Source: Crocinitomicaceae bacterium
GTDB taxonomy: Bacteria; Bacteroidota; Bacteroidia; Flavobacteriales_D; Crocinitomicaceae
Length of the DNA: 56,385 nt
Assembly (NCBI GenBank): GCA_021740085.1
Contig: JAIPAL010000005.1
Coordinates: forward strand, 1 to 56,385
Reading direction: 5' to 3'
In this document: positions 28,705-38,225 of the stretch, piece by piece
Numbering within the stretch: the stretch's first letter is position 1
How the letters are laid out: each line of letters opens with the position of its first letter
Notes under the pieces: model-generated
The model's database searches: none
The model's input: the letters and a program-made list of their open reading frames with translations, nothing else
Told to the model about the DNA's origin: nothing
Program-made: the position numbers and the translations under genes

Positions 28705-29859
28705 TCAAATTTGCTTTTTTGAAGTATTAATATATAACTCTTCAATCTGATGGACATTCGTCTCGATGTTGAAGTTCGCATTGATAAAATCAAATTGCTG
28801 TTGAGCTAATAGTTTTGCATCACTGGGGTTGTTTAACACATTTAAACTATAATCAGCTAGATGCTCTACGTCATTAAACATAGGAAAAAATGTATAGTTT
28901 TTAGTACCGGGCGCAGAACCAAAGTCCCAGAAAAGTTGAGGTATTTTTGCAGACGATACATCAAACCCAGCAAAACCTCCAGGCATACCATGATAGCCAT
29001 GAAACCAAACTAAATCTATGTCATCCTCCATCGCGGTTTTTAATAAATGATTTTGATGTCCTCTAAAAAAAACAGAAGACTCCAGGCTTAGTTGCTTTAC
29101 AAGTCCCAAAACGCCCTCTTTTGATGGATCCCCGCCTCCATAAATATGCAGCTCAGCATTTGGTAACTTACTGCGCAAGCATTTGAAAGCCTCAAAGAAA
29201 GGATCTAGTGGTTTTGTATACGTTAATCGAGTAAATATTCCAATTTTTGGTGAATCACTTTTTTTATAATCACCCTTAGCATATTGCTTTTCAAGTTTAA
29301 AATTTAAATTAAAATGGGTGTGTTGAAAATTGTTGAATCCTGCCAATTCCCAAGAAATTTGCTTTTCTCCAAATCCCGAAATAAAATGGTAGAAATCTGA
29401 TTTTGGAAATTGATCATAAATTACCTTAGATTGAAATTTGGAATTCATAATGTGAATGAACGTAAATTTTCTGATATCATCTGATAAAAACTTATTTATT
29501 TTCAAGTAATTATACTCTCCCATAACCGATATCACATCGTAACTTTCTAAAAAATTAATTAATGATTGATGCTCGTTAGGCAAACTTTTACCAAAAAATT
29601 TTCTGTAAATCCTTTGCTTCAAGGTTGGTTTGATTAAAATATCAAGGTCCTGCAAAAAATAGATGTTACTTCCGAGTTCTGCATGTTTAGCGTAATAATA
29701 ATCACCAAAATATTCATTGGTAGTTAAAGGTAAGATCGACAAAATAGATACATCAAAGCGTTTTTTATCAAGTGCTCGATCCAATTCAAAAGTAAATCGT
29801 TGGGTACCTGCTTGCCAAAATTCAGAAACAACAAATAATACCTTTACTTTATCTTTCAT
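28705..29859 (-). CDS. GT4-like glycosyltransferase
   Basis: 384 residues. The N-terminus KVKVLFVVSEFWQAGTQRFTFELDRAL is the GT4 acceptor lobe, and PKIGIFTRLTYTKPLDPFFEAF plus LPNAELHIYGGGDPSKEG form the donor lobe. The usual EX7E motif is replaced around WFHGYHGMPGGFAGFDVSSAK, so the nucleotide-binding residues are atypical. It overlaps the aminotransferase gene rffA by 11 nt, implying coupled translation. Probably acts soon after the amino sugar is made. Confidence 0.82.
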   Translation of the reverse strand: MKDKVKVLFVVSEFWQAGTQRFTFELDRALDKKRFDVSILSILPLTTNEYFGDYYYAKHAELGSNIYFLQDLDILIKPTLKQRIYRKFFGKSLPNEHQSLINFLESYDVISVMGEYNYLKINKFLSDDIRKFTFIHIMNSKFQSKVIYDQFPKSDFYHFISGFGEKQISWELAGFNNFQHTHFNLNFKLEKQYAKGDYKKSDSPKIGIFTRLTYTKPLDPFFEAFKCLRSKLPNAELHIYGGGDPSKEGVLGLVKQLSLESSVFFRGHQNHLLKTAMEDDIDLVWFHGYHGMPGGFAGFDVSSAKIPQLFWDFGSAPGTKNYTFFPMFNDVEHLADYSLNVLNNPSDAKLLAQQQFDFINANFNIETNVHQIEELYINTSKKQI

Positions 29860-30982
29860 CGAAATACTGAATGATTGAGTTGCAAATAAATTCGATTTCC
29901 TCTTGTGTTAGTTCGTAGTAAAATGGCAAACGGATCAGCGTATCTGAGAAATTATCACAATTTTCAAGTGTCCTTCCATCGTGTTTCTCATGATAAAATG
30001 GGCTTTTATGCAAACTTAAATAATGAAAAACGGCAAGTATTCCTTTTTTCCGCATGAAATCAATGAGTTGTGTTCGTTCTTCTAAATTTGGCATAATCAG
30101 CGCAAAAAGATGCCCGTTATTTGTTTTATCTTTATCAAAATGGAGCAGTTTAAAAAGATTCATATCCGATAAAGGTTTGAGCAACTCGTAATAAGCATTC
30201 CAACTAGCAATCCGCTTTGCTTGTATTTTATCCAAGTTTTCTAATTGAGCGAATAAGAAGGCTGCGATAATGTCGGAAGGCAAAAAGGAAGAACCAATAT
30301 CCATCCAACCATATTTATCGACCTCACCCCGGTAAAATTGGCTTCTATTGGTGCCTTTTTCACGGATAATTTCTGCTCTTTCAGCAAATTGAGCATCATT
30401 AATGACCAACATTCCCCCTTCACCAGAGATAATGTTTTTTGTCTCATGAAAAGAAAAAGCCGCTAAATGCCCAATTCCGCCTAATGGTAAACCCTTATAA
30501 AAAGAATCAATTGCTTGGGCTGCATCTTCGATTACAAATAAATTATATCTTGTTGCCAACTCCATAATGACATCCATATCACAAGCAACTCCGCCATAAT
30601 GAACAGGAACAATTGCTTTGGTTTTTGGAGTGATTAAGGCTTCAATTTTAGAAACGTCAATATTGGGATGATCAGGTAATGAATCTACAAATACAATTTT
30701 GGCACCTCGTAGTACGAAAGCATTCGCCGTAGAAACAAAGGTATAAGACGGCATGATTACTTCATCACCCGCTTGAATATCAATCAATATGGCAGCCATT
30801 TCCAAGGCATCTGTACAAGATGTTGTCAACAAGCATTTTAGAAAACCATATTTTTCTTCAAAAAATGCATGGCATTTTTTAGTAAAAATCCCATCACCTG
30901 AAATTTTCATTGAAAGAACAGCTTCCTCTATATATTTTGTTTCATTGCCAGAAAGAAAAGGCTTGTTGAATGGGATTTTCAT
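29849..30982 (-). CDS. rffA: dTDP-4-amino-4,6-dideoxygalactose transaminase
   Basis: 377 residues, closely matching E. coli RffA/WecE along its length: FNKP...SGDGIFTKKC, PSYTFVSTANAFVLRGAKIVFVD (split), HYGGVACDMD, VIEDAAQ, and SFHETKN with the PLP-binding Lys182, then REKGTNRSQFYRG. The enzyme makes dTDP-Fuc4N (dTDP-4-amino-4,6-dideoxygalactose) from the 4-keto sugar using glutamate. It starts inside the acyltransferase stop (4-nt overlap). The RmlA/RmlB enzymes that supply its substrate are not in the window. Confidence 0.93.
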   Translation of the reverse strand: MKIPFNKPFLSGNETKYIEEAVLSMKISGDGIFTKKCHAFFEEKYGFLKCLLTTSCTDALEMAAILIDIQAGDEVIMPSYTFVSTANAFVLRGAKIVFVDSLPDHPNIDVSKIEALITPKTKAIVPVHYGGVACDMDVIMELATRYNLFVIEDAAQAIDSFYKGLPLGGIGHLAAFSFHETKNIISGEGGMLVINDAQFAERAEIIREKGTNRSQFYRGEVDKYGWMDIGSSFLPSDIIAAFLFAQLENLDKIQAKRIASWNAYYELLKPLSDMNLFKLLHFDKDKTNNGHLFALIMPNLEERTQLIDFMRKKGILAVFHYLSLHKSPFYHEKHDGRTLENCDNFSDTLIRLPFYYELTQEEIEFICNSIIQYFDER

Positions 30983-31614
30983 CGTTGAATCAATTTAGAT
31001 GGAATACCTACGTACGTTCCTGCTTCAGTAATACTTTTAACTACCACCGTCCCAGCTCCTGTTATCGTTTTATCTACAATTGAAATAGAATCAGAAACAA
31101 TAGTTCCAATTCCTAAGTGCACCGACTCCCCTATTTTTGAAAACCCTGCGATTTTAACTCCTGGCGATAAAATAGAATTTGATCCAACAAACGAATTATG
31201 AGACAGTAAACAGGTGCTATACATCAATACATTTTCAGAAATGACCGCATCCATATCAACCACGCATCCAGGATACAAGACAGAACCCTGCCCTATTTTT
31301 GCAGAAGGATCAATAATACACGTGGAATGAATTAATGTGGCAAATGGTATTTTACCAACTAATTGATGTACTATTTTCATCCTAAAATCTTTATTATTAT
31401 AGCCAATAGCGCAAATAATCACGTCAAATTTTCCTAAATTGAATAGATCCACAATTTCATCGGTACCACCTAGAATTGGTAAGTCAAACTTGGTCTCCCC
31501 CTTTCCTTCGAAATCATCAAAAAAGCCAACTGGAATAAACTGATGATCAGAAATCGCTAAATGGACAATTTGCTGTGCCAAATTTCCAGAACCAATAATT
31601 GCTACTCTTTTCAT
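30979..31614 (-). CDS. NeuD/PglD-like left-handed beta-helix acyltransferase
   Basis: 211 residues. A Rossmann-like N-terminal sugar-binding domain (MKRVAIIGSGNLAQQIV) is followed by hexapeptide repeats (IDPSAKIGQGSVLYPGCVV and on) forming a left-handed beta-helix. PglD and VioB members acetylate the 4-amino group of UDP/dTDP-4-amino-4,6-dideoxy sugars; NeuD members O-acetylate sialic acid. Directly beside the rffA aminotransferase (4-nt overlaps on both sides), so N-acetylation of dTDP-Fuc4N is the simplest reading (inference). Confidence 0.88.
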   Translation of the reverse strand: MKRVAIIGSGNLAQQIVHLAISDHQFIPVGFFDDFEGKGETKFDLPILGGTDEIVDLFNLGKFDVIICAIGYNNKDFRMKIVHQLVGKIPFATLIHSTCIIDPSAKIGQGSVLYPGCVVDMDAVISENVLMYSTCLLSHNSFVGSNSILSPGVKIAGFSKIGESVHLGIGTIVSDSISIVDKTITGAGTVVVKSITEAGTYVGIPSKLIQR

Positions 31615-32297
31615 CTTTCAGTAATATAACTCATACTTGAAGGTCCTGCATTAAAGAGTAAATCTAAGATACTTACCCTATGTTCAAAAGGTGGGTGCAA
31701 CTGCGGATAGCTCCTATATCCCTCATAATTTACCCAACTCACTTCAATATTATTATCATTAAATTTTCCAAGATCCAAATAATCTTTGGCCGATGGCCCA
31801 GATATATAATGATTCCCACCAATTTGCTTAACAGCTTGTATTAATCGTTCGTTTTTATCGCCTGATAAATTTAACTCCTTCGAATCAAGAAGTTGAGTTT
31901 TAATTCCCAACAAGTCGACTATTATATTGATAAAAGCGCGATTAATACTTGATAAATTTGTCAATTCTGTATTTTCGTATAAATGCCTAAAATTAGCACT
32001 ATATTCATGAAAATAAGCCGCTTTACTATAATTTGCAAGTAAAGTATTCCAATGTTTTTTATTCCAATTAGTAGTAGAAACGACTGTTTCATCTATACGT
32101 TGACTAAGTTTATCCTGTTTTACAGGAATTGTCAACCATTCCAAGCCATTTTTTGACTTGATTAAGTTTCTATTTCGCCAATCATTTTTGGTGTATTGCA
32201 CTTCATCGTAAATAACAAAGACATCCACCTGCTGCATAAGGTCAAAATATCCCTTCCAGGGTATATAATTAGATTGAAGAATGGCTACTTTTTTCAT
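31611..32297 (-). CDS. WbqC family protein
   Basis: 228 residues from the ATG at 32297, which overlaps the wzt stop as ATGA. The motif LQSNYIPWKGYFDLMQQVD and YDEVQYTKNDWRNRN define the WbqC family, common in O-antigen clusters of Bacteroidota and some Proteobacteria. Its biochemical function is not firmly established. The neighbours (rffA, PglD-like) suggest work on the same amino sugar, for example further N-acylation or transfer. A TTG at 32309 would add four residues and was not chosen. Confidence 0.9.
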   Translation of the reverse strand: MKKVAILQSNYIPWKGYFDLMQQVDVFVIYDEVQYTKNDWRNRNLIKSKNGLEWLTIPVKQDKLSQRIDETVVSTTNWNKKHWNTLLANYSKAAYFHEYSANFRHLYENTELTNLSSINRAFINIIVDLLGIKTQLLDSKELNLSGDKNERLIQAVKQIGGNHYISGPSAKDYLDLGKFNDNNIEVSWVNYEGYRSYPQLHPPFEHRVSILDLLFNAGPSSMSYITER

Positions 32298-33529
32298 CCT
32301 TCTTTCCAAGTTAATTTTGGGCGAACAGCACCATTAATTTTACCATAGTAGCCATGATTTCTTTCTTTATCACAAACTTCAAATGAAACTATATCCATAA
32401 AATCACAGAGTTTTCGCATTCCCGCTGTATGAACATAGACATGAATAGAATAGATTCCATCATTCATCAAATTTGAAGGAATTAAGCAGCTAGCACTTCC
32501 GACATTATTGATGGACGTGAATTCATGTCCCGAACCAAATACCACTTCGCCAAACACATCGATGACATCAAAAGCTACATTAAATTTCAACTCATCAGTG
32601 TAATTCCAAAAAGAAAAATCAAGCTGAATTGCGTCTGTAATAAAAAGTTTTTCAGGTTGAACAGAAACTGATTTTATTTTAATAAATTCATTTCCTACTG
32701 CATCATCTGGACTAGAAAAAACTGTACTTGGTTGTACTTTACTGGCATTGGCGTTCATATAGTTTTCCACCGCTTCATCAGCTGAGCCACTAAAGACAAG
32801 TTTGCCTTGATCCATAACTATCCCTTTCGTACAAAGTGATTTCACAGCAACTAAATTATGGCTAACAAAGATAACCGTCCTGCCTTGTTGACTAACTTCT
32901 TTCATTTTTCCAAGACACTTTTTCTGAAATTCGGCGTCACCAACTGCCAGCACTTCATCAACGATTAAAATCTCAGGCTCTAAATGGGCGGCAACAGAAA
33001 AAGCTAAGCGGACATACATACCTGAAGAATAACGTTTCACAGGCGTATCAATGTATTTATCAACTCCTGAGAAAACAACTATTTCATCAAACTTAGCTTG
33101 AATTTCTTTTTTTGTCATCCCTAAAATTGCACCATTTAAGAAGATGTTTTCCCTTCCACTTAAATCAGGATGAAAACCAGTTCCTACTTCCAAAAGTGAA
33201 GCAATTCGACCCTTTATTTTAATGTTTCCTTTAGTCGGAGAAGTGACTTTTGACAAAATCTTTAATAGCGTACTTTTTCCAGCCCCATTGCTACCAATAA
33301 TTCCTACTACATCCCCTTGATTCACTTCAAAACTTATATCATCTAAGGCCCAAACAAAATTAGTCCCTCCATTCTCATCACGCGTATTTTTTTCAGTAAT
33401 TTTTAAATAAGGATCTTCCTTGCCTCGAATTTTATGAAGCCATCGATTAAAGTCGTGTGCCATCGTTCCAGTGCTGACCTGGCCCAATTCGTATTGCTTA
33501 TAAACATTTTCAACTTTTAAAACTTGCAT
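32294..33529 (-). CDS. wzt: Polysaccharide ABC exporter ATPase with Wzt-type C-terminal domain
   Basis: 411 residues. Walker A GIIGSNGAGKST (about 77-88), the ABC signature RYSSGMYVRLAF and Walker B LIVDEVLAVGD identify the nucleotide-binding domain of a TagH/Wzt exporter. About 150 extra C-terminal residues form a Wzt-C-like beta-domain, which in characterised systems recognises the non-reducing end of the finished glycan. It works with the permease just upstream (13 nt gap). The extra domain hints at a capped polymer and length control in the cytoplasm (known for O9a-type systems, inferred here). Confidence 0.95.
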   Translation of the reverse strand: MQVLKVENVYKQYELGQVSTGTMAHDFNRWLHKIRGKEDPYLKITEKNTRDENGGTNFVWALDDISFEVNQGDVVGIIGSNGAGKSTLLKILSKVTSPTKGNIKIKGRIASLLEVGTGFHPDLSGRENIFLNGAILGMTKKEIQAKFDEIVVFSGVDKYIDTPVKRYSSGMYVRLAFSVAAHLEPEILIVDEVLAVGDAEFQKKCLGKMKEVSQQGRTVIFVSHNLVAVKSLCTKGIVMDQGKLVFSGSADEAVENYMNANASKVQPSTVFSSPDDAVGNEFIKIKSVSVQPEKLFITDAIQLDFSFWNYTDELKFNVAFDVIDVFGEVVFGSGHEFTSINNVGSASCLIPSNLMNDGIYSIHVYVHTAGMRKLCDFMDIVSFEVCDKERNHGYYGKINGAVRPKLTWKEG

Positions 33530-33542
33530 CTAAATCTTCAGG

Positions 33543-34397
33543 TTAAACAGTATCCATAAAATTCTTTTCAACCCTGTTGAAAAAAATGATCCCTACGAAT
33601 AAAATAATTACACTTATGCAGGCAGCATATAACAAACCAACATAATCAAAATGACCAATTCCAAAAAGAGCAAATTTAAAATTCTCAATCAAAGGCGTTA
33701 AAGGATTAAGGCTAATCCATTTATTTAATTGACCCGATGTATAACTTAAGGGATAAATTATTGGCGTCGCATACATTAATAATTGAATGCCAAAAGCTAA
33801 TAAAAAACTGAAATCCCGATATTTAGTGGTCAAGGCAGAAAATACAATTCCCAAACCCAAGCCTAAGATTGCCATTATCAAAATCAAAACTGGAAGAAAA
33901 AATAGGGTACTATGAAAAGAGAAGGATAGTCCTTCAAAATTAATTTTATAAATAAAAACGACGGCAAAAACGATCAACTGCACACCCAATTTTATTAAAT
34001 TAGAAATCACAATTGAAATTGGAATAACAAGTCTTGGGAAATAAACTTTTCCATAAATACCCGCATTCGCTACAAAGGTGTTGGATGTCTTAACAAAACA
34101 ATCAGAAAAATAATTCCACAGCGTAATTCCCGCTAAATAAAAAAGTATTGGATCAATTCCGCCCGTTGGGATTTTAGCAATTTTAGTAAAAACAAAAAAG
34201 AAAATTAATGTTGTAAATATGGGTTGAATAAATAGCCAAAGAGGACCTAAAATTGTTTGTTTATATACGGCCGAGAAATCTCGTTTTACAAATAAAAATA
34301 TTAAATCTCTGTACCGAAATAATTCGCCTAATTTCATGTTCCAATATGAATTTACAGGCGATATGATTTCTGTCCAACCAGCTTCTTTATTAATCAT
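33543..34397 (-). CDS. wzm: Polysaccharide ABC exporter permease
   Basis: 284 residues with six predicted membrane helices, matching the ABC-2 polysaccharide export permease family (TagG/Wzm): N-terminal RYRDLIFLFVKRDFSAVYKQTILGPLW and SALTTKYRDFSFLL are characteristic. It flips undecaprenyl-linked glycan across the inner membrane. It is the first gene of the cluster operon, with a -7 box 28 nt upstream. Confidence 0.95.
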   Translation of the reverse strand: MINKEAGWTEIISPVNSYWNMKLGELFRYRDLIFLFVKRDFSAVYKQTILGPLWLFIQPIFTTLIFFFVFTKIAKIPTGGIDPILFYLAGITLWNYFSDCFVKTSNTFVANAGIYGKVYFPRLVIPISIVISNLIKLGVQLIVFAVVFIYKINFEGLSFSFHSTLFFLPVLILIMAILGLGLGIVFSALTTKYRDFSFLLAFGIQLLMYATPIIYPLSYTSGQLNKWISLNPLTPLIENFKFALFGIGHFDYVGLLYAACISVIILFVGIIFFNRVEKNFMDTV

Positions 34398-34425
34398 TCA
34401 TCAACATTAAGCACGCTTTTAGCTA

Positions 34426-34433
34426 CAAAGGTA
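34426..34433 (-). promoter_or_regulatory. Candidate -7 box for the polysaccharide operon
   Basis: The minus strand reads TACCTTTG (TAnnTTTG), 28 nt before the wzm ATG. With the very short or overlapping gene junctions down to 17701, this is the best candidate promoter for sixteen genes. No clear -33 element is present. Confidence 0.5.
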
Positions 34434-34510
34434 ATTTATTATTTTTAGCAAGCGAAAAGTACCTAATAGATACTAATATTCATCGAACATTGCATTTTAT
34501 TCATTGACTA

Positions 34511-34542
34511 TTGATTGATTTTGAATATTGATTGTATCTTTA
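34511..34542 (+). promoter_or_regulatory. Candidate promoter of the T9SS type A gene
   Basis: TTG (34511-34513), 21-nt spacer, TATCTTTA (34535-34542; 7 of 8 positions fit TAnnTTTG). It lies in the divergent region shared with the polysaccharide exporter. Confidence 0.4.
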
Positions 34543-34582
34543 CCTCCATACGATAATAATCATGTTGAAGCTAGTTCAAACG

Positions 34583-37500
34583 ATGAAATTCCATTTTAAA
34601 TTTAACAGGTTTTTACTGTGTCTTTTCTCAATATGCATTAGCTCATCGCTATTTTCACAATTTGTTCCTAGTTTACTTTATCCACACAATAATGAAACAA
34701 CTACCTCAACGTCCATAACATTTAGTTGGAATAAAGATTTTTATAATACTGTTCAATATGAATTTCAATTATCGACAGATACCAATTTTACCACTTTATT
34801 GTATTCCATCAACACGAATTTCAATTGGTATACCCCACCTCCTCTAGTTGGCGTAGGTCAAAAACATTTTTGGCGTGTTAGAAGTATCTTTAATGCTGTT
34901 TCTTCCCCATGGTCAGCCACTCGATCATTTTTACTATTCAATCCTAACTCGATAAATGGCTTAACTCTCTGGTTAAACCCAAGTTTAAACGTAAGCTTAG
35001 CAGGTGCAAATGTTCAGTCCATTAGCGATCAGTCCGGCAACTTAAACAATGCATTTCAAAATAATAATACCCAGCGACCTCTTTTTATTGCATCTGATAG
35101 TTTGATGAACAATAAACCTATTTTTAGATTTGATGGGACCGATGATTTTCTAGAAATTTTAGACAACTTTTCTATTGATTACACGGATCAATTCTCTATG
35201 CATGTCCTTGTAAAACCAACCATAATTTCAGTTAACAAAACCATTATGGCAAAATGGGATTATCAAACTCAAGGATCTTGGGCTTTTCAAACAGATTTTG
35301 CCACTAGCAATCAATTAATGTTCGCACCAGCGCTTTCTATAAATGATGCAGGAAATCAAAAAGCGCTTACAACCAACGCGAATATGACCTTGTTAAAGCC
35401 GAGCTTATTAACCTTGATATACAATGGTAATTTTGTTCCAAAAGTTAAGTTTTTCAAAAATTTCAACTTACTAACTTCAACTACAGAAAATATAATCCCT
35501 TCCGTTTTACCTAATTCCACAGCCACATTAAAAATTGGAAAATATGGAGGCGTAGCAACGCGATATTACCAAGGAGATATTGGGGAAATATTAATCTTTA
35601 ATAATGAGCTCAGCCTACCTAACAAATCCTTGGTAGATTCCTACTTACGTTATCGATATGCCCCGCCGGTATCCTTAGGAAAAGATACCATCATGCCAAG
35701 CAATAGTTTATGTACCATTTTCCAACTTAAAGCGCAATCTAAATACGCCGCTTACTTATGGTCAAATGGAACTACAGCATCGAAATTAATTGTAAACAAG
35801 CCAGGTACATATTGGTTATCAGCCACCGATTTTCTTGGAAATGTCACTGTTGATTCGATTATTATCTATCCACCCTACAAAGATAATTTCCCACAATCAT
35901 CGGGTATACTATGCGCAGGAAATAACATTCAATGGCAAACTAGCTATCCACCAGCGAACTATACCTTCTTATGGCAAAACGGTGCAACGACCAATAATTT
36001 TAACATAACGCAATCAGGAAGCTATTACCTTAAAATAACCGATGCAGCGGGATGTTTTATTAGAACCGACACATTAGTAATTACCGTTGATTTATATCCT
36101 TTTTCAGCGAATCTTGGACCAGACACTACCTTATGTACCAGTAATATAATTGCCCTTCAAAGTGGCGCATTGCAGACAAGTACTTATTTATGGCAAGACG
36201 GATCCAGTAACCCTACCCTTTCCGTTCAAACTTCTGGAGTTTATTCTGTTCAAACAACCAATATAAATAATTGTATAGCTCAAGATACTATCAATGTAAT
36301 TGTTGCCGGTGTTGGTGCAAATTTAATCTATTCAAGTCCTCCATTTGCTTGCCAAAACACCGCTATAAATCTTACAGAAAACAGCACGATTACATTACCG
36401 AATCAAATTTTATCCAGGACATGGACATTTAGTAACGGTCAAAATTTTTCATCGTCGTCTATTTCTGTTCTTCCAACTAATACTGGATGGCTATCGGGAA
36501 ATATCAGCATCGTTTCAACAGGAAACTGCGTCACACAAGATACTTTCAGTATTTTTATTCATCCCCGTCCGATTTTAACCTTGTCCAATATCGATGATTG
36601 TTCTAATGATAACATTTCATTTCAAGCGAACAACATTGGTAATGCTGCATTAAACAACTATCAATGGAATTTTGGACAAGCAAGTTCAGGCGTATTGAAT
36701 ACCAGTATTTTAGCTTCCCCCAGTCATTTCTTTGGAGCAGCTGGAACTTATAACATTGAGTTGATTGCAAGTGATGTTTATGGTTGTTTAGATACGATTA
36801 TTGATCCTTTACTTATTTTTCCAGCGCCGATTTCCCAATTCTCTTTTAACAATACATGTGAATCAACCAATGTTATATTTAACAATACAAGTTCTGTATC
36901 AGATACCTCAACGATAATCCTTAATTCATGGGATTATGGAGACAACACGCAAGCTATAAATCCATCCTTTGCTAAGCAGTATCAAACGTATGGTCAGTAT
37001 AATGTGCAGCTAATCGTCCAATCAAGTAATGGGTGTTCTGATACAAGCATACAAGCAATTACTATTCATCCCAATCCAATTTTAGATTGGATAGTTGGCC
37101 CATCTTGTAAAAATTCATGGACTACCTTCACAGATTCTTCCACCATTCCATTAGGAACAATTATCGGTACCAATTGGGAAGTTAATTTGCAATACAACTA
37201 CCCATTCAGTAATTCTAGTTACCAATTTTTGACAAGTGGGATTCAATACGTAACATTAAGTGTTACCTCGGATCAAGGTTGTATTTCCGATAGCTTGCTA
37301 CTCGTTGATGTGCAGCCAGAATTGATTGCAAGCTATGCAGCTAACCCAAGTATTATTTCAGCTGAAATTCCAATAACATTTATAAATCAAAGTAATGGAT
37401 CAACAAGTTGTTCATGGACATTGAGTGATGGCACTACCTCCACCTTAGATACGTTGATACATTCATTTGATAATTCATTAATTGATCAATCCATTGAATT

Positions 37501-38167
37501 AACGATGGTGGTAGGCAATTCAATCGGATGTTTTGATACCATAAACAGCCAATTACAAATAAAACCCTACAATTTTGATATCGCGCTTACAAACATCTAT
37601 ATAGAGGATAATAATGGCTTTATACAATTAGGAGTTGAAATGAAGAACGTGGGAGCAATAACAATGAATCAATGTAACTTATGGTTAAAAATGTTAAGTT
37701 CCACGCTAATTAAAGAACAATGGTTAGGAGAATTATTACCGGGAGAAAGTGAGATTTACATTTTCACTGCTTCCCCTACCTCCTTTGTTACGCTTCAAGA
37801 TAATAGCTACCAATATATTTGCGTTGAAGCACAAGCCAGTAACGTATTTAACATCGAAGATGAAGATTTAAGCAATAATAGTATTTGTTCGAATCTTGAG
37901 AATAGCGGCGTCATTTTCCTTCCGATTAGTCCGAATCCAGCAACAAGTAACATAACTCTTACTTTTTATGTCCCTAAAGATCAAGCAGTAATGATAACCA
38001 TGTATGATGCTGAAGGACGTATTGTTTATTCATTCCCAACTAATGAATTTTTAGAAGCCGGCATGTATACAATAGATGTTAATACATCGCAATATGCAGC
38101 AGGAAGTTATATTATTAGAATGCAGGATGAAATTACTACCCAAACCAAGCATTGGATTAAAAACTAA
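34583..38167 (+). CDS. Large T9SS type A surface protein with LamG-like and PKD-like domains
   Basis: 1194 residues from the ATG at 34583, which gives a good signal peptide (MKFHFKFNRFLLCLFSICIS...FSQ); the ATG at 34562 is an alternative. In order: fibronectin III-like region, a LamG/concanavalin-like domain (GLTLWLNPSLN; FDGTDDFLEI; GDIGEILIFN), several Ig-like units with YLWSNGTT / FLWQNGATT patterns, PKD-like domains with WDYGDNTQ and VQLIV, a CARDB-like segment, and a type A T9SS sorting domain (last ~80 residues: ISPNPATSNITL...YDAEGRIV...AGSYIIRM). Exported to the cell surface; ligand unknown. Divergent from the wzm/wzt exporter. Confidence 0.9.
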   Translation: MKFHFKFNRFLLCLFSICISSSLFSQFVPSLLYPHNNETTTSTSITFSWNKDFYNTVQYEFQLSTDTNFTTLLYSINTNFNWYTPPPLVGVGQKHFWRVRSIFNAVSSPWSATRSFLLFNPNSINGLTLWLNPSLNVSLAGANVQSISDQSGNLNNAFQNNNTQRPLFIASDSLMNNKPIFRFDGTDDFLEILDNFSIDYTDQFSMHVLVKPTIISVNKTIMAKWDYQTQGSWAFQTDFATSNQLMFAPALSINDAGNQKALTTNANMTLLKPSLLTLIYNGNFVPKVKFFKNFNLLTSTTENIIPSVLPNSTATLKIGKYGGVATRYYQGDIGEILIFNNELSLPNKSLVDSYLRYRYAPPVSLGKDTIMPSNSLCTIFQLKAQSKYAAYLWSNGTTASKLIVNKPGTYWLSATDFLGNVTVDSIIIYPPYKDNFPQSSGILCAGNNIQWQTSYPPANYTFLWQNGATTNNFNITQSGSYYLKITDAAGCFIRTDTLVITVDLYPFSANLGPDTTLCTSNIIALQSGALQTSTYLWQDGSSNPTLSVQTSGVYSVQTTNINNCIAQDTINVIVAGVGANLIYSSPPFACQNTAINLTENSTITLPNQILSRTWTFSNGQNFSSSSISVLPTNTGWLSGNISIVSTGNCVTQDTFSIFIHPRPILTLSNIDDCSNDNISFQANNIGNAALNNYQWNFGQASSGVLNTSILASPSHFFGAAGTYNIELIASDVYGCLDTIIDPLLIFPAPISQFSFNNTCESTNVIFNNTSSVSDTSTIILNSWDYGDNTQAINPSFAKQYQTYGQYNVQLIVQSSNGCSDTSIQAITIHPNPILDWIVGPSCKNSWTTFTDSSTIPLGTIIGTNWEVNLQYNYPFSNSSYQFLTSGIQYVTLSVTSDQGCISDSLLLVDVQPELIASYAANPSIISAEIPITFINQSNGSTSCSWTLSDGTTSTLDTLIHSFDNSLIDQSIELTMVVGNSIGCFDTINSQLQIKPYNFDIALTNIYIEDNNGFIQLGVEMKNVGAITMNQCNLWLKMLSSTLIKEQWLGELLPGESEIYIFTASPTSFVTLQDNSYQYICVEAQASNVFNIEDEDLSNNSICSNLENSGVIFLPISPNPATSNITLTFYVPKDQAVMITMYDAEGRIVYSFPTNEFLEAGMYTIDVNTSQYAAGSYIIRMQDEITTQTKHWIKN

Positions 38168-38225
38168 GCACAATTTTTCATAATTATGGCATTATTTATG
38201 ATATTTGCACACCCAAATTGAAAAA

